This document shows positions 36,215-45,951 of a stretch of 53,245 nucleotides of DNA, piece by piece. Where the stretch lies: contig PFBD01000020.1 in the NCBI GenBank assembly GCA_002773415.1, forward strand, positions 89,667-142,911. Direction: 5' to 3'. The stretch is from Candidatus Harrisonbacteria bacterium CG10_big_fil_rev_8_21_14_0_10_49_15 (lineage in GTDB: Bacteria; Patescibacteriota; Minisyncoccia; UBA6257; 1-14-0-10-44-23). A program made the position numbers and the translations under genes. The first letter of the stretch is position 1. Each line of letters opens with the position of its first letter. The notes under the pieces were generated by a model. The model had not been told where the DNA came from. It saw only the letters and a program-made list of their open reading frames with translations, and did no database searches.

Positions 36215-37477
36215 CTAACGAGACCTGCGATTTTGTAGGACCCAATCTTCGGAGTACCAGCGCTGGCGTAGTTCGCCGGCTAAGAAGAAGGAGCCGGTTA
36301 TGAGGATGAGGTCTTTTTTCGTGGCTTGTTTAAGGGCCGCATCTAGGGCTTGCGATGCGTCTAAGAATTCGGAAACGGGAATATTTTTGATTTTCTGAAT
36401 TGCCTGGGCGAGTTCGTGTGGCTCTCGGCAGGGCCGGAGCGGATTAGAAAAACGCGTTGCAAAGATCTTGTCGGCTAAAGGAATGATGGGAGCGATTGTT
36501 TTGGGTAGGTTTTTGTTTTTGGCAAGGCCAAGGATGAGAAAAAGGCGGTTGTAGTCTAAGTCGGCAAGTTGGCTAGCGGTGTAAGCTATTTTAGCCGGGT
36601 TATGAGCGCCGTCTAAAATGACGACAGGGAGTTCCTGCATTTTTTCAAACCGGGCCGGAAGTTGGAGCTTGCTGGTGCCGGTGGCGATTAGGCTTTCCTT
36701 AACGCCAAGGTAGCGGCAGATTGCGCCGGCCAAGGCGCGGTTGGCGTCTAGACTTGGTTCAACAAAGTAGCACAAGGTTTTTTCCGCTTGGCAGCGGGCC
36801 TGGAAGAGTTTTCTTAGGTTGGGCCGGGTTTCGGTGGTAAAGAAGGGAACGCCGGGCCTGATGATGCCGGCTTTTTCGTGAGCTATTTTCGTGAGCGTTT
36901 TACCCAGTATTTCGGTGTGGTCCAGGGAGATGTTCGTAAGCGCGGTTGCCAGCTTGGTATTTGCCGGAACGGCGTTAGTGGCGTCGTAGGCGCCGCCGAG
37001 GCCGACTTCTAGTACAACCAAGTCGCATTTTTTTTGAGCAAAGTAAAGCAGAGAAAGAGCGAAGCAGATTTCAAAATAAGACGGCCCGCCATATGGGCTT
37101 TTGGCATAGGCCTTGTCGATATTTGGCTTGAGTTGATCTACCAGATCGGCAAACTCATCCGGAGCGATAAACAGGCCATCAATGGATGTCTTTTCAGCCG
37201 TGGTCGTTACAAACGGAGAGGTAAACAAGCCGGTTTTTTTGCCGGAAAGGGTCAGGGTGTTGGCGATCATGGTCGCGACCGTGCCTTTACCGGAGGTGCC
37301 GGCTACTTGAATAAAGCGAAGCTTGCGCTCTGGATTACCAAGAAGACCTAGAAAATATTGGGTTCGTTTGATATACCGCTCGTAAAGTTCGGGCGCGGTG
37401 CCGTCGTGTGGGTACCAGTTGGGAAGATTGGCAAGACCTTCTAAGTAACGGACTGCGTCGTGATATCGGGTAAACAT
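36215..37477 (-). CDS. folC: Folylpolyglutamate synthase/dihydrofolate synthase-like Mur ligase
   Basis: FIQVAGTSGKGTVATMIANTL, EVGLGGAYDATNAV, ISLDHTEILGKTL, ILDGAHNP. Confidence 0.93.
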   Translation of the reverse strand: MFTRYHDAVRYLEGLANLPNWYPHDGTAPELYERYIKRTQYFLGLLGNPERKLRFIQVAGTSGKGTVATMIANTLTLSGKKTGLFTSPFVTTTAEKTSIDGLFIAPDEFADLVDQLKPNIDKAYAKSPYGGPSYFEICFALSLLYFAQKKCDLVVLEVGLGGAYDATNAVPANTKLATALTNISLDHTEILGKTLTKIAHEKAGIIRPGVPFFTTETRPNLRKLFQARCQAEKTLCYFVEPSLDANRALAGAICRYLGVKESLIATGTSKLQLPARFEKMQELPVVILDGAHNPAKIAYTASQLADLDYNRLFLILGLAKNKNLPKTIAPIIPLADKIFATRFSNPLRPCREPHELAQAIQKIKNIPVSEFLDASQALDAALKQATKKDLILITGSFFLAGELRQRWYSEDWVLQNRRSR

Positions 37478-37521
37478 AATAAAAACGGCCAGGCAACTTT
37501 TGGGAATCGCTTTGGTAATTG

Positions 37522-38208
37522 TTAGGAGCGAAGTGGGCGGAGTACGTACTGTTCGTTGACTAAGGGACGGAGTTTTTCCCAGCCGCGGTTGACTACGAAC
37601 TGGAGCAGGTTGTTAAAGACAAGGTAGAGTACGGCGATGCCAACACCAAAAAGTAGGCGCTCGCGAGCGACTACCGGAACCAGGCCGGCCCAGAACTCGG
37701 CTGGTAGGGCTAGAGCATAGATCCAGACAGCGCCGCCAACCGCGTGAGCGGTAAAGGTTGCGCCAAGGCCGCGGAGTAGAAGCGAGTTGGGGGCGGTGAG
37801 TTTTGCGATGATTGGTACTAGCCAGAACATAGAGAAGTACCAGACTGTGCCGCCGATTGGGTGAATGACAAAGGCGATGATGGCGGCGATGGGGATAAGC
37901 AGGCTGGCGCGGCCGCGGTAGCTAAAGTAAAGGGCGCCGGCAAGTGGAGTGAGAAAGCGAACGATGCTGATTACAGATAGAGCAGCCTCGCCGCGAATAA
38001 TAAAGTCGGCCAGCTGAGTAAGAAAGACGGAGATGAGTCCGGGGACTATGCCGATAAAGGCGGTCGCGATTGGCGCGAAAAAGTCGTAAAGGGTAAAAGA
38101 GGCGCCTTCGCCGGCGACTAGCTTAGCGACCGGTACTTGCAAAGCGAGCAGGCCAAAGATGGCGAACAAAATGGTTGCGATTGTGTTTTGTTTCGTAAAG
38201 AATTTCAT
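37522..38208 (-). CDS. Multi-TM membrane protein, ECF S-component-like
   Basis: ~6 hydrophobic segments; overall resemblance only. Confidence 0.45.
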   Translation of the reverse strand: MKFFTKQNTIATILFAIFGLLALQVPVAKLVAGEGASFTLYDFFAPIATAFIGIVPGLISVFLTQLADFIIRGEAALSVISIVRFLTPLAGALYFSYRGRASLLIPIAAIIAFVIHPIGGTVWYFSMFWLVPIIAKLTAPNSLLLRGLGATFTAHAVGGAVWIYALALPAEFWAGLVPVVARERLLFGVGIAVLYLVFNNLLQFVVNRGWEKLRPLVNEQYVLRPLRS

Positions 38209-38286
38209 ACTAAAAAATAGCGTTAGTTTTAATTGGGATTAGCCTAGCGCAGCTCGGAAAACTTTACAATATGAGTGCGGGAGCTT

Positions 38287-38610
38287 TTAGACAACTATCT
38301 CTGCTATTCGCTTACTTTCCGACTTTATCGTACTGATGATGCGGTCTAGCCGTTTTACCTTTCTTTGGGCTTGGATAAAGATGCCAAGACCAACAGCGGC
38401 TATGACAAGCAGGGCGGCTATGACAAGCGCGCCTATCCAGAAGAGGTCAAAAATGCGGTGTTTGGGACCGGTTGCTACCAAAAAGACAATGACGGTTAGA
38501 GGAACGGAAAATACAGCTAAGCCCGTTCGAAGAAGGGAGTAGTAAGTTCTTTTTTCGGCAAGCAAGAGTTGGATCTCGCTTAACAGCAAATTTTCATCTG
38601 TTTTATTCAT
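38287..38610 (-). CDS. Small two-TM membrane protein
   Basis: Two TM segments and basic C-terminus. Confidence 0.6.
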   Translation of the reverse strand: MNKTDENLLLSEIQLLLAEKRTYYSLLRTGLAVFSVPLTVIVFLVATGPKHRIFDLFWIGALVIAALLVIAAVGLGIFIQAQRKVKRLDRIISTIKSESKRIAEIVV

Positions 38611-38678
38611 ATGCTCAGTATACTATATCACGCGTAAAAACCTGTACCGTGATTGCGGAGCGATCCCTGGTATCAGGG

Positions 38679-38749
38679 TCGGGGTAGGCGGAATCGGACC
38701 GCCGCCGCATGACCCCCAGCCATGCATACTGCCACTATACGATACCCCG
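38679..38749 (-). tRNA. tRNA-Pro (anticodon GGG)
   Basis: Reverse complement CGGGGTA-TC-GTATAGTGGCAGTAT-G-CATGG-CTGGGGG-TCATG-CGGC-GGCGGTCCGATTCCGCC-TACCCCG-A. Confidence 0.9.
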
Positions 38750-38972
38750 TTAGGATGCGTTCGCCTTGGTGCCGGGTTTAGCTTGGGCGTATTACCACAT
38801 AAAAAATAGCCCGCCCAGCCGCATTAAGATGCCTAATAATTTTAGCACAGTACAGTAGAGATGAGCAGGTGTGATTTGATAATTTGAGATGGAGGCCGGA
38901 ATGACAAACGAGGAGAAGATAAGTTGCGTCTCTCTAACCTTAATTTAAACTTATTACCTCAGTCTTATATTA

Positions 38973-39016
38973 ACCGGTCATAAAAAGAAACGGCCGTTTC
39001 TTTTTATGACCGGTTG
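38973..39016. repeat. 44-bp perfect palindrome, near-identical to 14509-14550
   Basis: AACCGGTCATAAAAAGAAACGGCCGTTTCTTTTTATGACCGGTT. Confidence 0.97.
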
Positions 39017-39154
39017 GGTGGTGTTGGTTTTGTAGTCGGGCCTTAAATTTTGGCGGAATGTGATGCTTGACAGTGACCAACCGGTTGGCTACTCTGAGAA
39101 AGTTATGTGTAAAGAGTAAGGTGGTATTATTACTCTGATTAGCATCAGCTTATT

Positions 39155-40066
39155 ATGGCAAACATGGAAAATAGTGAAATGTATCTTATTTCGTCGGCGC
39201 TCTATAGGGAAGGATCTTCGGTAAGGCAGGATGGAAATTCTAATACAATCAGATTTCGGAAATCAATTGGAATGTTGTTGCTAGATAAGCTTAGCCGAAA
39301 TTTGTTGTTTGTTAGTGATAAAGATAGGGTAAAAATTGTTTCGCCACAAGAAATTAGCCTGGTTCGGGTTCGGCCTATGTTTTGGGGTTTTTTCTTTGTG
39401 CTCCCAATTTTTATTTTTCTTTTTCTTGTGCCGGATATTTTCTCCATAATAGAAGGGGCTTGGTTTTATAGAGTTTTTTCTATTGTATTATTATTGCTGA
39501 CCGTATTTTTTCAATTGAGAAAGTCGGATTGGGTGAAGATAGTTTTTAAGGATGAGTTAAGCACCGAGTTAAAAACGGCCTATTTTGCTCCGTCAAAACA
39601 TCTTGGAGCGGAAAATGACGCTTTAGGCAATAAAGTTTTAAGTTTGGGTGGCGCTAGGAATTTGCTGGTAGCTAGTAGATTGTCAGAAGTCCTGAATGAT
39701 TATTATTTTAATGATAATCATTCCGGTATATATCAAATTGCCAACAAGATACCTGCATTTGATGAGGAAAAAATGGTTTTCCTGGGTAAGCAGTGGTGTT
39801 GGGCCGGGTTTTTAGGTTTTGTATATTACCTGGCTAATAGAAATAGCGCGGCGGCGATAGCGAATTTGTTTCCAGGATACAGTACGTGGTTACCTATGGT
39901 GGCGGTCAGTAATGGGCGTAGGGTGGTTTGGCAGTCCGGTGTGTGGAATGGCGATTGGCAAGCTTTTAAAAAACGTCAAAAAGTTTTGGAGGTCGTCGGA
40001 GTTATATATATGAGCCTCATTGCCCTCGCTCTTATTGTTTTCTTTTCTTTTGCAATTATGGCGTAA
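39155..40066 (+). CDS. Hypothetical membrane protein (possibly DUF2628-like C-terminus)
   Basis: AT-rich ORF 303 aa, TM pairs in the N-terminal half and near the C-terminus. Confidence 0.55.
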   Translation: MANMENSEMYLISSALYREGSSVRQDGNSNTIRFRKSIGMLLLDKLSRNLLFVSDKDRVKIVSPQEISLVRVRPMFWGFFFVLPIFIFLFLVPDIFSIIEGAWFYRVFSIVLLLLTVFFQLRKSDWVKIVFKDELSTELKTAYFAPSKHLGAENDALGNKVLSLGGARNLLVASRLSEVLNDYYFNDNHSGIYQIANKIPAFDEEKMVFLGKQWCWAGFLGFVYYLANRNSAAAIANLFPGYSTWLPMVAVSNGRRVVWQSGVWNGDWQAFKKRQKVLEVVGVIYMSLIALALIVFFSFAIMA

Positions 40067-40080
40067 AACAAAAAAGCGGC

Positions 40081-40452
40081 CTACTTGGTCGCTTTTTTGG
40101 ATTTCGTTTCTTTGCCGGTTACCTTGGCTTGCCCTGAGCTTGCCGAACGGGCTTTTTTTGCTTCGGCCGCCTTCTTTTGCTTTGCTCGGTTTATTTCTAC
40201 CGCTGACTGGCGTTTTTCATCGGCCATTCGCTTTGCCTCGGTTCTTTTAGCTTTGTTCTCGGCTACGCGGTCTGCCTTAGTAAAGGTTTTGATGCACTGA
40301 GTGCAGGCCAGAACCTTTTTTCCTTCCGGAGAAGTAGCCTTTTGCAGGTTTGGATATTTTCGGGTCCAGTTGGTTGGGTTGTAGTGTCCGCGCAAAAGAA
40401 TGCGGTTGCCAACCATTCGGGATCCTTTTTTACAGAGTTCACATGTCTTCAT
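40081..40452 (-). CDS. rpmB: 50S ribosomal protein L28 with Lys/Ala-rich C-terminal extension
   Basis: CELCKKGSRMVGNRILLRGHYNPTNWTRKYPNLQKA..ACTQCIK. Confidence 0.83.
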   Translation of the reverse strand: MKTCELCKKGSRMVGNRILLRGHYNPTNWTRKYPNLQKATSPEGKKVLACTQCIKTFTKADRVAENKAKRTEAKRMADEKRQSAVEINRAKQKKAAEAKKARSASSGQAKVTGKETKSKKATK

Positions 40453-40645
40453 AAGTAGAGCTTTTTAGCTTCTTAGCTGTTTAGCTTTTTAGAATAGATG
40501 TAATTATATCCGATATGGGAAAAATAGCAAGGGGATGCAGAAATCGTAACCCCAAAGAGATAAGCCCTGCTATCTCATGGGGTGCCACTATCGTGGCAAA
40601 AAGCGTATACTAGGAAGCGAAGCTAATCGTTAAACAGCTCGCAAC

Positions 40646-43615
40646 ATGTCCGACATTGAACTTATTAAAGAAAAACTAGATATTGTCGATGTTATAAAGG
40701 AGTACGTCGCTTTGACGCCCGCCGGTAAGAACTTGCGCGGTCTTTGTCCTTTTCACAAGGAAAAGTCGCCGTCGTTTATGGTTAGTCCGGATAGGCAGAT
40801 CTGGCACTGCTTCGGCTGCTTTCCACCAGGACAAAAAGTTAAAACACCATTCGGATATCATTCCATCGAAACAATAAACGAAGACCATTTTGTATACTCG
40901 GGTAACGGATCTATTCGGAAAGTTTTAGCTAAGCATGAACGACTATATGAGGGCGACCTTATTGATGTTGCCGTAAGAAAGCTCGGTGGCACAGTATCTA
41001 TGACTGCCGACCATAATCTAAAAGTCCTACGACCGAAAACTATTCATGCTCACAAAGCCAAGCAGTTTTATCGTCGTTGTCGTGATGTGGCAAAGCTAAA
41101 AGGAATCACTTTAAGTGAAGCCGCAAAAACACAGGCAGCTCTTATAGAAGTAAGCGCAGGAGAGCTACGGCTTGACGACTTTGTCCTTTACCCAATCCAG
41201 ACTAATATTGGTCGGCTTAAGAACATAGATTTGCGGGATTATTGGAATCGGCAGAAAAAGTTGGGTCCGCGGCCGCCAGCGTTAAAATACGTTCAGCCGC
41301 TAAGCGATGAATTTTTGAAACTCTTAGGCTATTACATTGCTGAAGGCAGTAATCACCGCGCGTACATCCGTTTCAGCCTAGGAAATCACGAAGAAGAATT
41401 TGCTCAAGAGATCGTTAAATTAATCGACAAAATTTTTGGCTTGAAGGCCGCAATACATCGCAGGCCTGCTGATAAGAAGCGGACCGGTTTGGAAATAACA
41501 GCGTGCCACGCAAACCTGGCAAACATTATCGAAAATCTATGCGGTAAAGGCGCGGCTAGCAAGCATATTCCTTTTATCCTGCAAGAAATTGAGCCGGAAA
41601 AACAGAAAATATTGGTTGAGGCGATTTTCAAGGGTGACGGACATGCTTATATTGCGAATAAATCCAAAAAGCAACACAAAAGCATTACAACTGTTTCCAT
41701 GGTCCTAGCAGAGCAGATTGTGGATATTTTGTTACGAAATAATATTCATCCATCGCTTAGAATACAGGCTGAAAAAACAGATAGTAAAGGCGTCCACCAT
41801 CGCGAAGCCTATACCGTTGTGTGGTCTGAAGAGGCAATGCCTCAACATAATTTTAGATACCAAGATGAAAGAGGGTTATACTGGCTTTTGCCGATCAAAA
41901 AATTGATACGCAAGCCTTATAAAGGACCCGTTCATAATCTAACTGTTGACAAAGAGCATTCATATATTGCTGGTAATTTTGCGGTCTCCAACTGCGGGAA
42001 GGGGGGCGATATCTTTGGGTTTGTGAAGGAGTATGAAAATGTGGAGTTTGTTGAGGCGCTCAAGCTTTTGGCGGACAAGGCCGGGGTGCAGTTGCAGAGA
42101 ACCGGCGCTGGTGACAGCCAGAAGTACGAGGCGTTGTACGAGATAAACCGAATCGCCAAAGATTTTTTTGCTCAGTCCCTGCGGGAAGACCTGGGTCGGC
42201 CGGCGCTACAGTATCTGCTGGAGCGCGGCTTGCGTCAGGAGACCATTGATGAGTTTGAAGTCGGCTTGGCGTTGCCAGACAGAGACGCATTATTGCGCCA
42301 TCTTACAAAGATGGGTTTTTCGTCTAGCCAGGTGGCGGCGGCCGGCCTTGCGTTCAAAACAGAGAGGGGGACGTACTGGGATCGGTTTCGCAGCCGGATA
42401 ATGTTTCCCATTCATAATCACTTTGGTAAGGTGGTTGGCTTTACCGGACGGGTTTTGCCCGGCGCGGAGAGCGCGGACGTGGGCAAGTATGTGAACAGCC
42501 CGGAGACGCCGCTTTTTAACAAGTCAAAACTACTGTTTGGGTTTTTTAAGACTAAGACGGAGATCCGAAACGCGAGCACGGCTGTTTTGGTTGAAGGACA
42601 GATGGACGCTATCATGGCGGCCCAGGATGGGGTCAAAAATGTTATTGCCACTTCGGGTACGGCACTAACCAGTGATCATTTGCTGGTGTTGCGGCGAATC
42701 GCGGAGAATCTGGTGTTGGCTTTTGATAATGATAGCGCCGGCCAGGCCGCGGCCGAGCGCTCTATTGAGTTGGCTGAAGCTGCGGATTTTAACGTAAGTG
42801 TGGTCCCTCTTACTTCCGAGGGGCTGAAGGACCCGGCGGATATTGTCAAAGCGCATCCGGGGCAGTTTGCGGAGATGGTTAAAGTTTCTATCCCGGCTAT
42901 GGAGTATTATCTGCGGCGGTATGATATAACCACTGCTGATATAGCCGTGAGAAAGAAAAATGTTCGTCAGGTGTTGGCTAAAATAAAGGCAATCGCGAGC
43001 CCGGTTGTTCGCGCGCACTGGTTAACGGTCGCCGGTCACCGCTCCGGAATAGACGAGGCGGTGCTCAGCGCTGAGATGAACGTGCTGAAAAGCGATGTTC
43101 GGCCGGTTACTGTCAAAAAGCCGGAGGAAAACTATGAAAGTGTTTTGAAAAAGTTAAGCAGAGTGGATCGAATTGTACAGCGGTTGCTGGCTCTGGTTGT
43201 GATTGACCCGGAGCGTTTTGGCGAAAAGCTTTCCGCTGTGTCTATGCCGGAGCGGTATAAACCGGTGTTGGCTTATATTTTAAGTCCAAAAGAAGATGAA
43301 CCGCCTGAGGCTATTCGAGGGTTGGTTAATTTGGTTTATTTGCAGGCGACCGAGGATCCCCACTCAGATGAGTCTGGGCGAGGCTCGGCCCCTTCGGGGG
43401 CGGCGGTTAAACCCACGAAGCGATATGGGGAGACCGCGGTTAAGGACAGGCTGGCGCCGGAGTTTGAGGCGCTTTTGTATGAGCTGAATGTTGAGCGGCA
43501 GTCCGGTAGGCGTAAGCATTTAAGGGCCGAGATCTCGGCAGCCGAGGCCGCAGGAGACACGGCTCGTCTAGCTGAGCTTTTGGCGAAGTATAGACAGCTT
43601 ACTAAGAGCGAGTAA
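40646..43615 (+). CDS. dnaG: DNA primase DnaG, intein-interrupted
   Basis: CPFHKEKSPSFMVSPDRQIWHCFG|intein|CGKGGDIFGFVKEYE; TOPRIM VLVEGQMDAIMAAQ, LAFDNDSAGQAAAERSIELA. Confidence 0.96.
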   Translation: MSDIELIKEKLDIVDVIKEYVALTPAGKNLRGLCPFHKEKSPSFMVSPDRQIWHCFGCFPPGQKVKTPFGYHSIETINEDHFVYSGNGSIRKVLAKHERLYEGDLIDVAVRKLGGTVSMTADHNLKVLRPKTIHAHKAKQFYRRCRDVAKLKGITLSEAAKTQAALIEVSAGELRLDDFVLYPIQTNIGRLKNIDLRDYWNRQKKLGPRPPALKYVQPLSDEFLKLLGYYIAEGSNHRAYIRFSLGNHEEEFAQEIVKLIDKIFGLKAAIHRRPADKKRTGLEITACHANLANIIENLCGKGAASKHIPFILQEIEPEKQKILVEAIFKGDGHAYIANKSKKQHKSITTVSMVLAEQIVDILLRNNIHPSLRIQAEKTDSKGVHHREAYTVVWSEEAMPQHNFRYQDERGLYWLLPIKKLIRKPYKGPVHNLTVDKEHSYIAGNFAVSNCGKGGDIFGFVKEYENVEFVEALKLLADKAGVQLQRTGAGDSQKYEALYEINRIAKDFFAQSLREDLGRPALQYLLERGLRQETIDEFEVGLALPDRDALLRHLTKMGFSSSQVAAAGLAFKTERGTYWDRFRSRIMFPIHNHFGKVVGFTGRVLPGAESADVGKYVNSPETPLFNKSKLLFGFFKTKTEIRNASTAVLVEGQMDAIMAAQDGVKNVIATSGTALTSDHLLVLRRIAENLVLAFDNDSAGQAAAERSIELAEAADFNVSVVPLTSEGLKDPADIVKAHPGQFAEMVKVSIPAMEYYLRRYDITTADIAVRKKNVRQVLAKIKAIASPVVRAHWLTVAGHRSGIDEAVLSAEMNVLKSDVRPVTVKKPEENYESVLKKLSRVDRIVQRLLALVVIDPERFGEKLSAVSMPERYKPVLAYILSPKEDEPPEAIRGLVNLVYLQATEDPHSDESGRGSAPSGAAVKPTKRYGETAVKDRLAPEFEALLYELNVERQSGRRKHLRAEISAAEAAGDTARLAELLAKYRQLTKSE
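40817..41992 (+). other. Intein (392 aa) with LAGLIDADG/DOD-type homing endonuclease
   Basis: N-terminal Cys CFPPGQKVKTPFGYHSIETI; block B TADHNLKVL; DOD motifs LLGYYIAEGSN and LVEAIFKGDGH; C-terminus VHNLTVDKEHSYIAGNFAVSN followed by Cys+1. Confidence 0.95.
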
Positions 43616-43659
43616 GGATTGTAATTTTAAGCAAAATCTGGTAACTTGTGTGGGTGGCT

Positions 43660-45003
43660 ATGGCCAAGAAAAAGACCGCAGTGAAAAAGCTGGCAAAAAA
43701 AGCAGCTTCTAAAAGCATTCGTAAGACGACAAAAGGTTCTCGCCCTTCTACCAAGAAGGCTTCTTCGGGTATTAAAGCAAAAAAGGTGGCTAAAAAAGCC
43801 GCTACCAAAGTAAAGGCGACAAAGAGAATTCCGGCAAAACGAAAGCCGGTTTTGAATAAGTCGGTTGCGGCGCAGGCGCCTGTTAAAAAGAAGTCTTCAA
43901 AGAAGAACACTGCGAAGCAACAGGGTAAGCTGAACGAGGCCGCCTTGAGCGATCTTATTGAGCGTGGGCGGCCGAGGGGTTATGTGACTGATTCTGAGGT
44001 TATCTCTGTTTTTCCTTCCATTGAAGAGGATATTGAATTTTTAGAGCAGGTCTACGCGAAGCTTGATGAGACGAATATTAAGGTGATTGAAACGAACCAG
44101 CTTATTGAAGTTGCTACAAAAGACGAGGTCACCGAACGAGAGCTGCGCCAGGCGACCGAAGGTTTTGACTCGGGTATGCCGGACTCGGTGCAGATGTATT
44201 TAAAAGAAATAGGTAAGGCGCCGCTTTTGACGGCTGCCCAAGAGAAAGAGTTGGCAAAAAAAATAGGAGTGGGCGACGAGGAGGCGCGGCAAAAGTTTAT
44301 CCAGTCTAACCTCCGGCTGGTGGTTTCCATTGCTAAGCGTTACGTGAACCGAAGTCCAAACCTAAGCATTTTAGATCTTATTCAGGAGGGAAATATTGGT
44401 CTTTCTAGGGCTGTTGATAAGTTTGATTATAAGCGCGGGTTTAAGTTTTCAACATACGCGACTTGGTGGATTCGCCAGGCGATTACCCGGGCATTGGCGG
44501 ACCAGAGCCGGACTATTCGGATACCGGTGCATATGGTGGAGACTATTTCTAAATACACGCAGGTGAAGCGCCGGCTGACGCAGGAATTAGGGCGGGACCC
44601 GCTTGTGGAGGAGATTGCCGCAGAGATGGATTTACCGGCGGAAAAAATCCATTACATTCAGAAAATAAGCCAAGACGTGGTTTCTTTAGAGGCGCCGGTG
44701 GGGGATTCTGAGGACGACTCTTCGTTATCTGACTTTATTAAGGATGAAAAGAGCTTGACTCCGGCACAGATAGCGAGCCAGACACTTTTAAGAGAGAAGA
44801 TTCGGGAGATTCTGGTAGACTTAACTGAGAGGGAGCGGAAGATTTTGGAGATGCGCTTTGGTTTGGCGGATGGAGTGACGCACACCTTGGAAGAGGTGGG
44901 CAAGGAGTTTGGCGTTACCCGCGAGCGAATTCGGCAGATAGAGGCCAAGGCCCTGATGCGTATTCGCGGGCATTTGAAGTCTGGGATGCTGGAAGGGTAC
45001 TAG
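43660..45003 (+). CDS. rpoD: Primary sigma factor with Lys-rich N-terminal tail
   Basis: [82 protein letters not shown]. Confidence 0.97.
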   Translation: MAKKKTAVKKLAKKAASKSIRKTTKGSRPSTKKASSGIKAKKVAKKAATKVKATKRIPAKRKPVLNKSVAAQAPVKKKSSKKNTAKQQGKLNEAALSDLIERGRPRGYVTDSEVISVFPSIEEDIEFLEQVYAKLDETNIKVIETNQLIEVATKDEVTERELRQATEGFDSGMPDSVQMYLKEIGKAPLLTAAQEKELAKKIGVGDEEARQKFIQSNLRLVVSIAKRYVNRSPNLSILDLIQEGNIGLSRAVDKFDYKRGFKFSTYATWWIRQAITRALADQSRTIRIPVHMVETISKYTQVKRRLTQELGRDPLVEEIAAEMDLPAEKIHYIQKISQDVVSLEAPVGDSEDDSSLSDFIKDEKSLTPAQIASQTLLREKIREILVDLTERERKILEMRFGLADGVTHTLEEVGKEFGVTRERIRQIEAKALMRIRGHLKSGMLEGY

Positions 45004-45125
45004 TTAATTTCCAATTATTAATTTCTAATTTCTAAACAATTTTCAATCTTTCAATTTTCTAATGTTTAAAACATTTGTTTCATTAGTTAATTGTTTGAAA
45101 ATTGAAAATTCGTAAATTGAAAATT
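45004..45125. repeat. Composite AT-rich intergenic repeat, no GC module
   Basis: AATTTCCAATT..TTCTAAACAATTTTCAAT..ATGTTTAAAACATTTG..TGTTTGAAAATTGAAAATTCGTAAATTGAAAATT. Confidence 0.85.
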
Positions 45126-45851
45126 ATGCAAAAGATTATTGTTTTAACTCTCACAATTCTGATTATGGCCAGCCCTGCTTTTGCTCAAGAGTCGGTGGTA
45201 AAGCCGATTAGTTTTGCGGAGTTGCAGGCAAGTGAGCCGGCTATTTTGAGTGGGAATCCGATGTATTTTTTGAAAGAGGTGCGCTGGAGTTTTCAGCGTT
45301 GGTTTATTAGTAGTGATTTGAAGGAGTTGTCGCTCAAGGCGAGTATTTTAGCGGAGAAGGCGGCTGAGCTGAAAAAGACGGATGAGATAGCTGGTTGGAA
45401 TAGTAAGGTTGTGACAGGGGCCATGGAACAGTATCAGCAGTCTTTGGTGCGGTACAAGGCGGCTTTGAAAAAAATAGCCACCACTGGCGATCGCCAGCTT
45501 ATTCAGCCGGCGATTGTGAATCAGCTTGTTTTGCACTTGCGCCTTACCTCTGGCTTGGCTTCTAACTTGGCTCTTGGGCAGCAGCGTTCTTCGGCTGAGC
45601 AAGTTGTTTTAATTGACATCATGGATCAGTTGGCTGAGAGCATCGTCGTTGTTGCCGAGGAGATAAGTAGCCCGGCTTTAGTGCGTGCGCAGATTCAAGA
45701 GAATGCGATGGCAGGCTCTACCGCGGTCGCGCGTCGGACTGCTGAGATATTGGCACGTGTGCAGGACAAAGCGGCCAGTTTAGAGAAGATAGAGCTGGCT
45801 AATGAGTTGCGTGATTTGATTCGAACGTTGCAGGCAATTGATAATCAATAA
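45126..45851 (+). CDS. Secreted helical protein, DUF5667-like
   Basis: Signal peptide MQKIIVLTLTILIMASPAFA; SGNPMYFLKEVRW motif. Confidence 0.6.
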   Translation: MQKIIVLTLTILIMASPAFAQESVVKPISFAELQASEPAILSGNPMYFLKEVRWSFQRWFISSDLKELSLKASILAEKAAELKKTDEIAGWNSKVVTGAMEQYQQSLVRYKAALKKIATTGDRQLIQPAIVNQLVLHLRLTSGLASNLALGQQRSSAEQVVLIDIMDQLAESIVVVAEEISSPALVRAQIQENAMAGSTAVARRTAEILARVQDKAASLEKIELANELRDLIRTLQAIDNQ

Positions 45852-45951
45852 GAAATAACTCCTCCCTAGCCTCAGTGCCAGAGCAGAGCACGGTATTGGG
45901 AGTTATGTTTTTTTGTTTTCAAATACCCTGAAAAATGGTATATTCGGGCGT

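Noticed and set aside
40550-40600. CCCCAAAGAGATA..TATCTCATGGGG hairpin upstream of dnaG
   Set aside because: A modest hairpin without U-tract or recognisable riboswitch core; not enough to claim a feature.
43602-43910. 102-aa minus-strand Phe/Ala-rich ORF
   Set aside because: Antisense of the Lys-rich sigma factor tail (AAA/AAG read as TTT/CTT).
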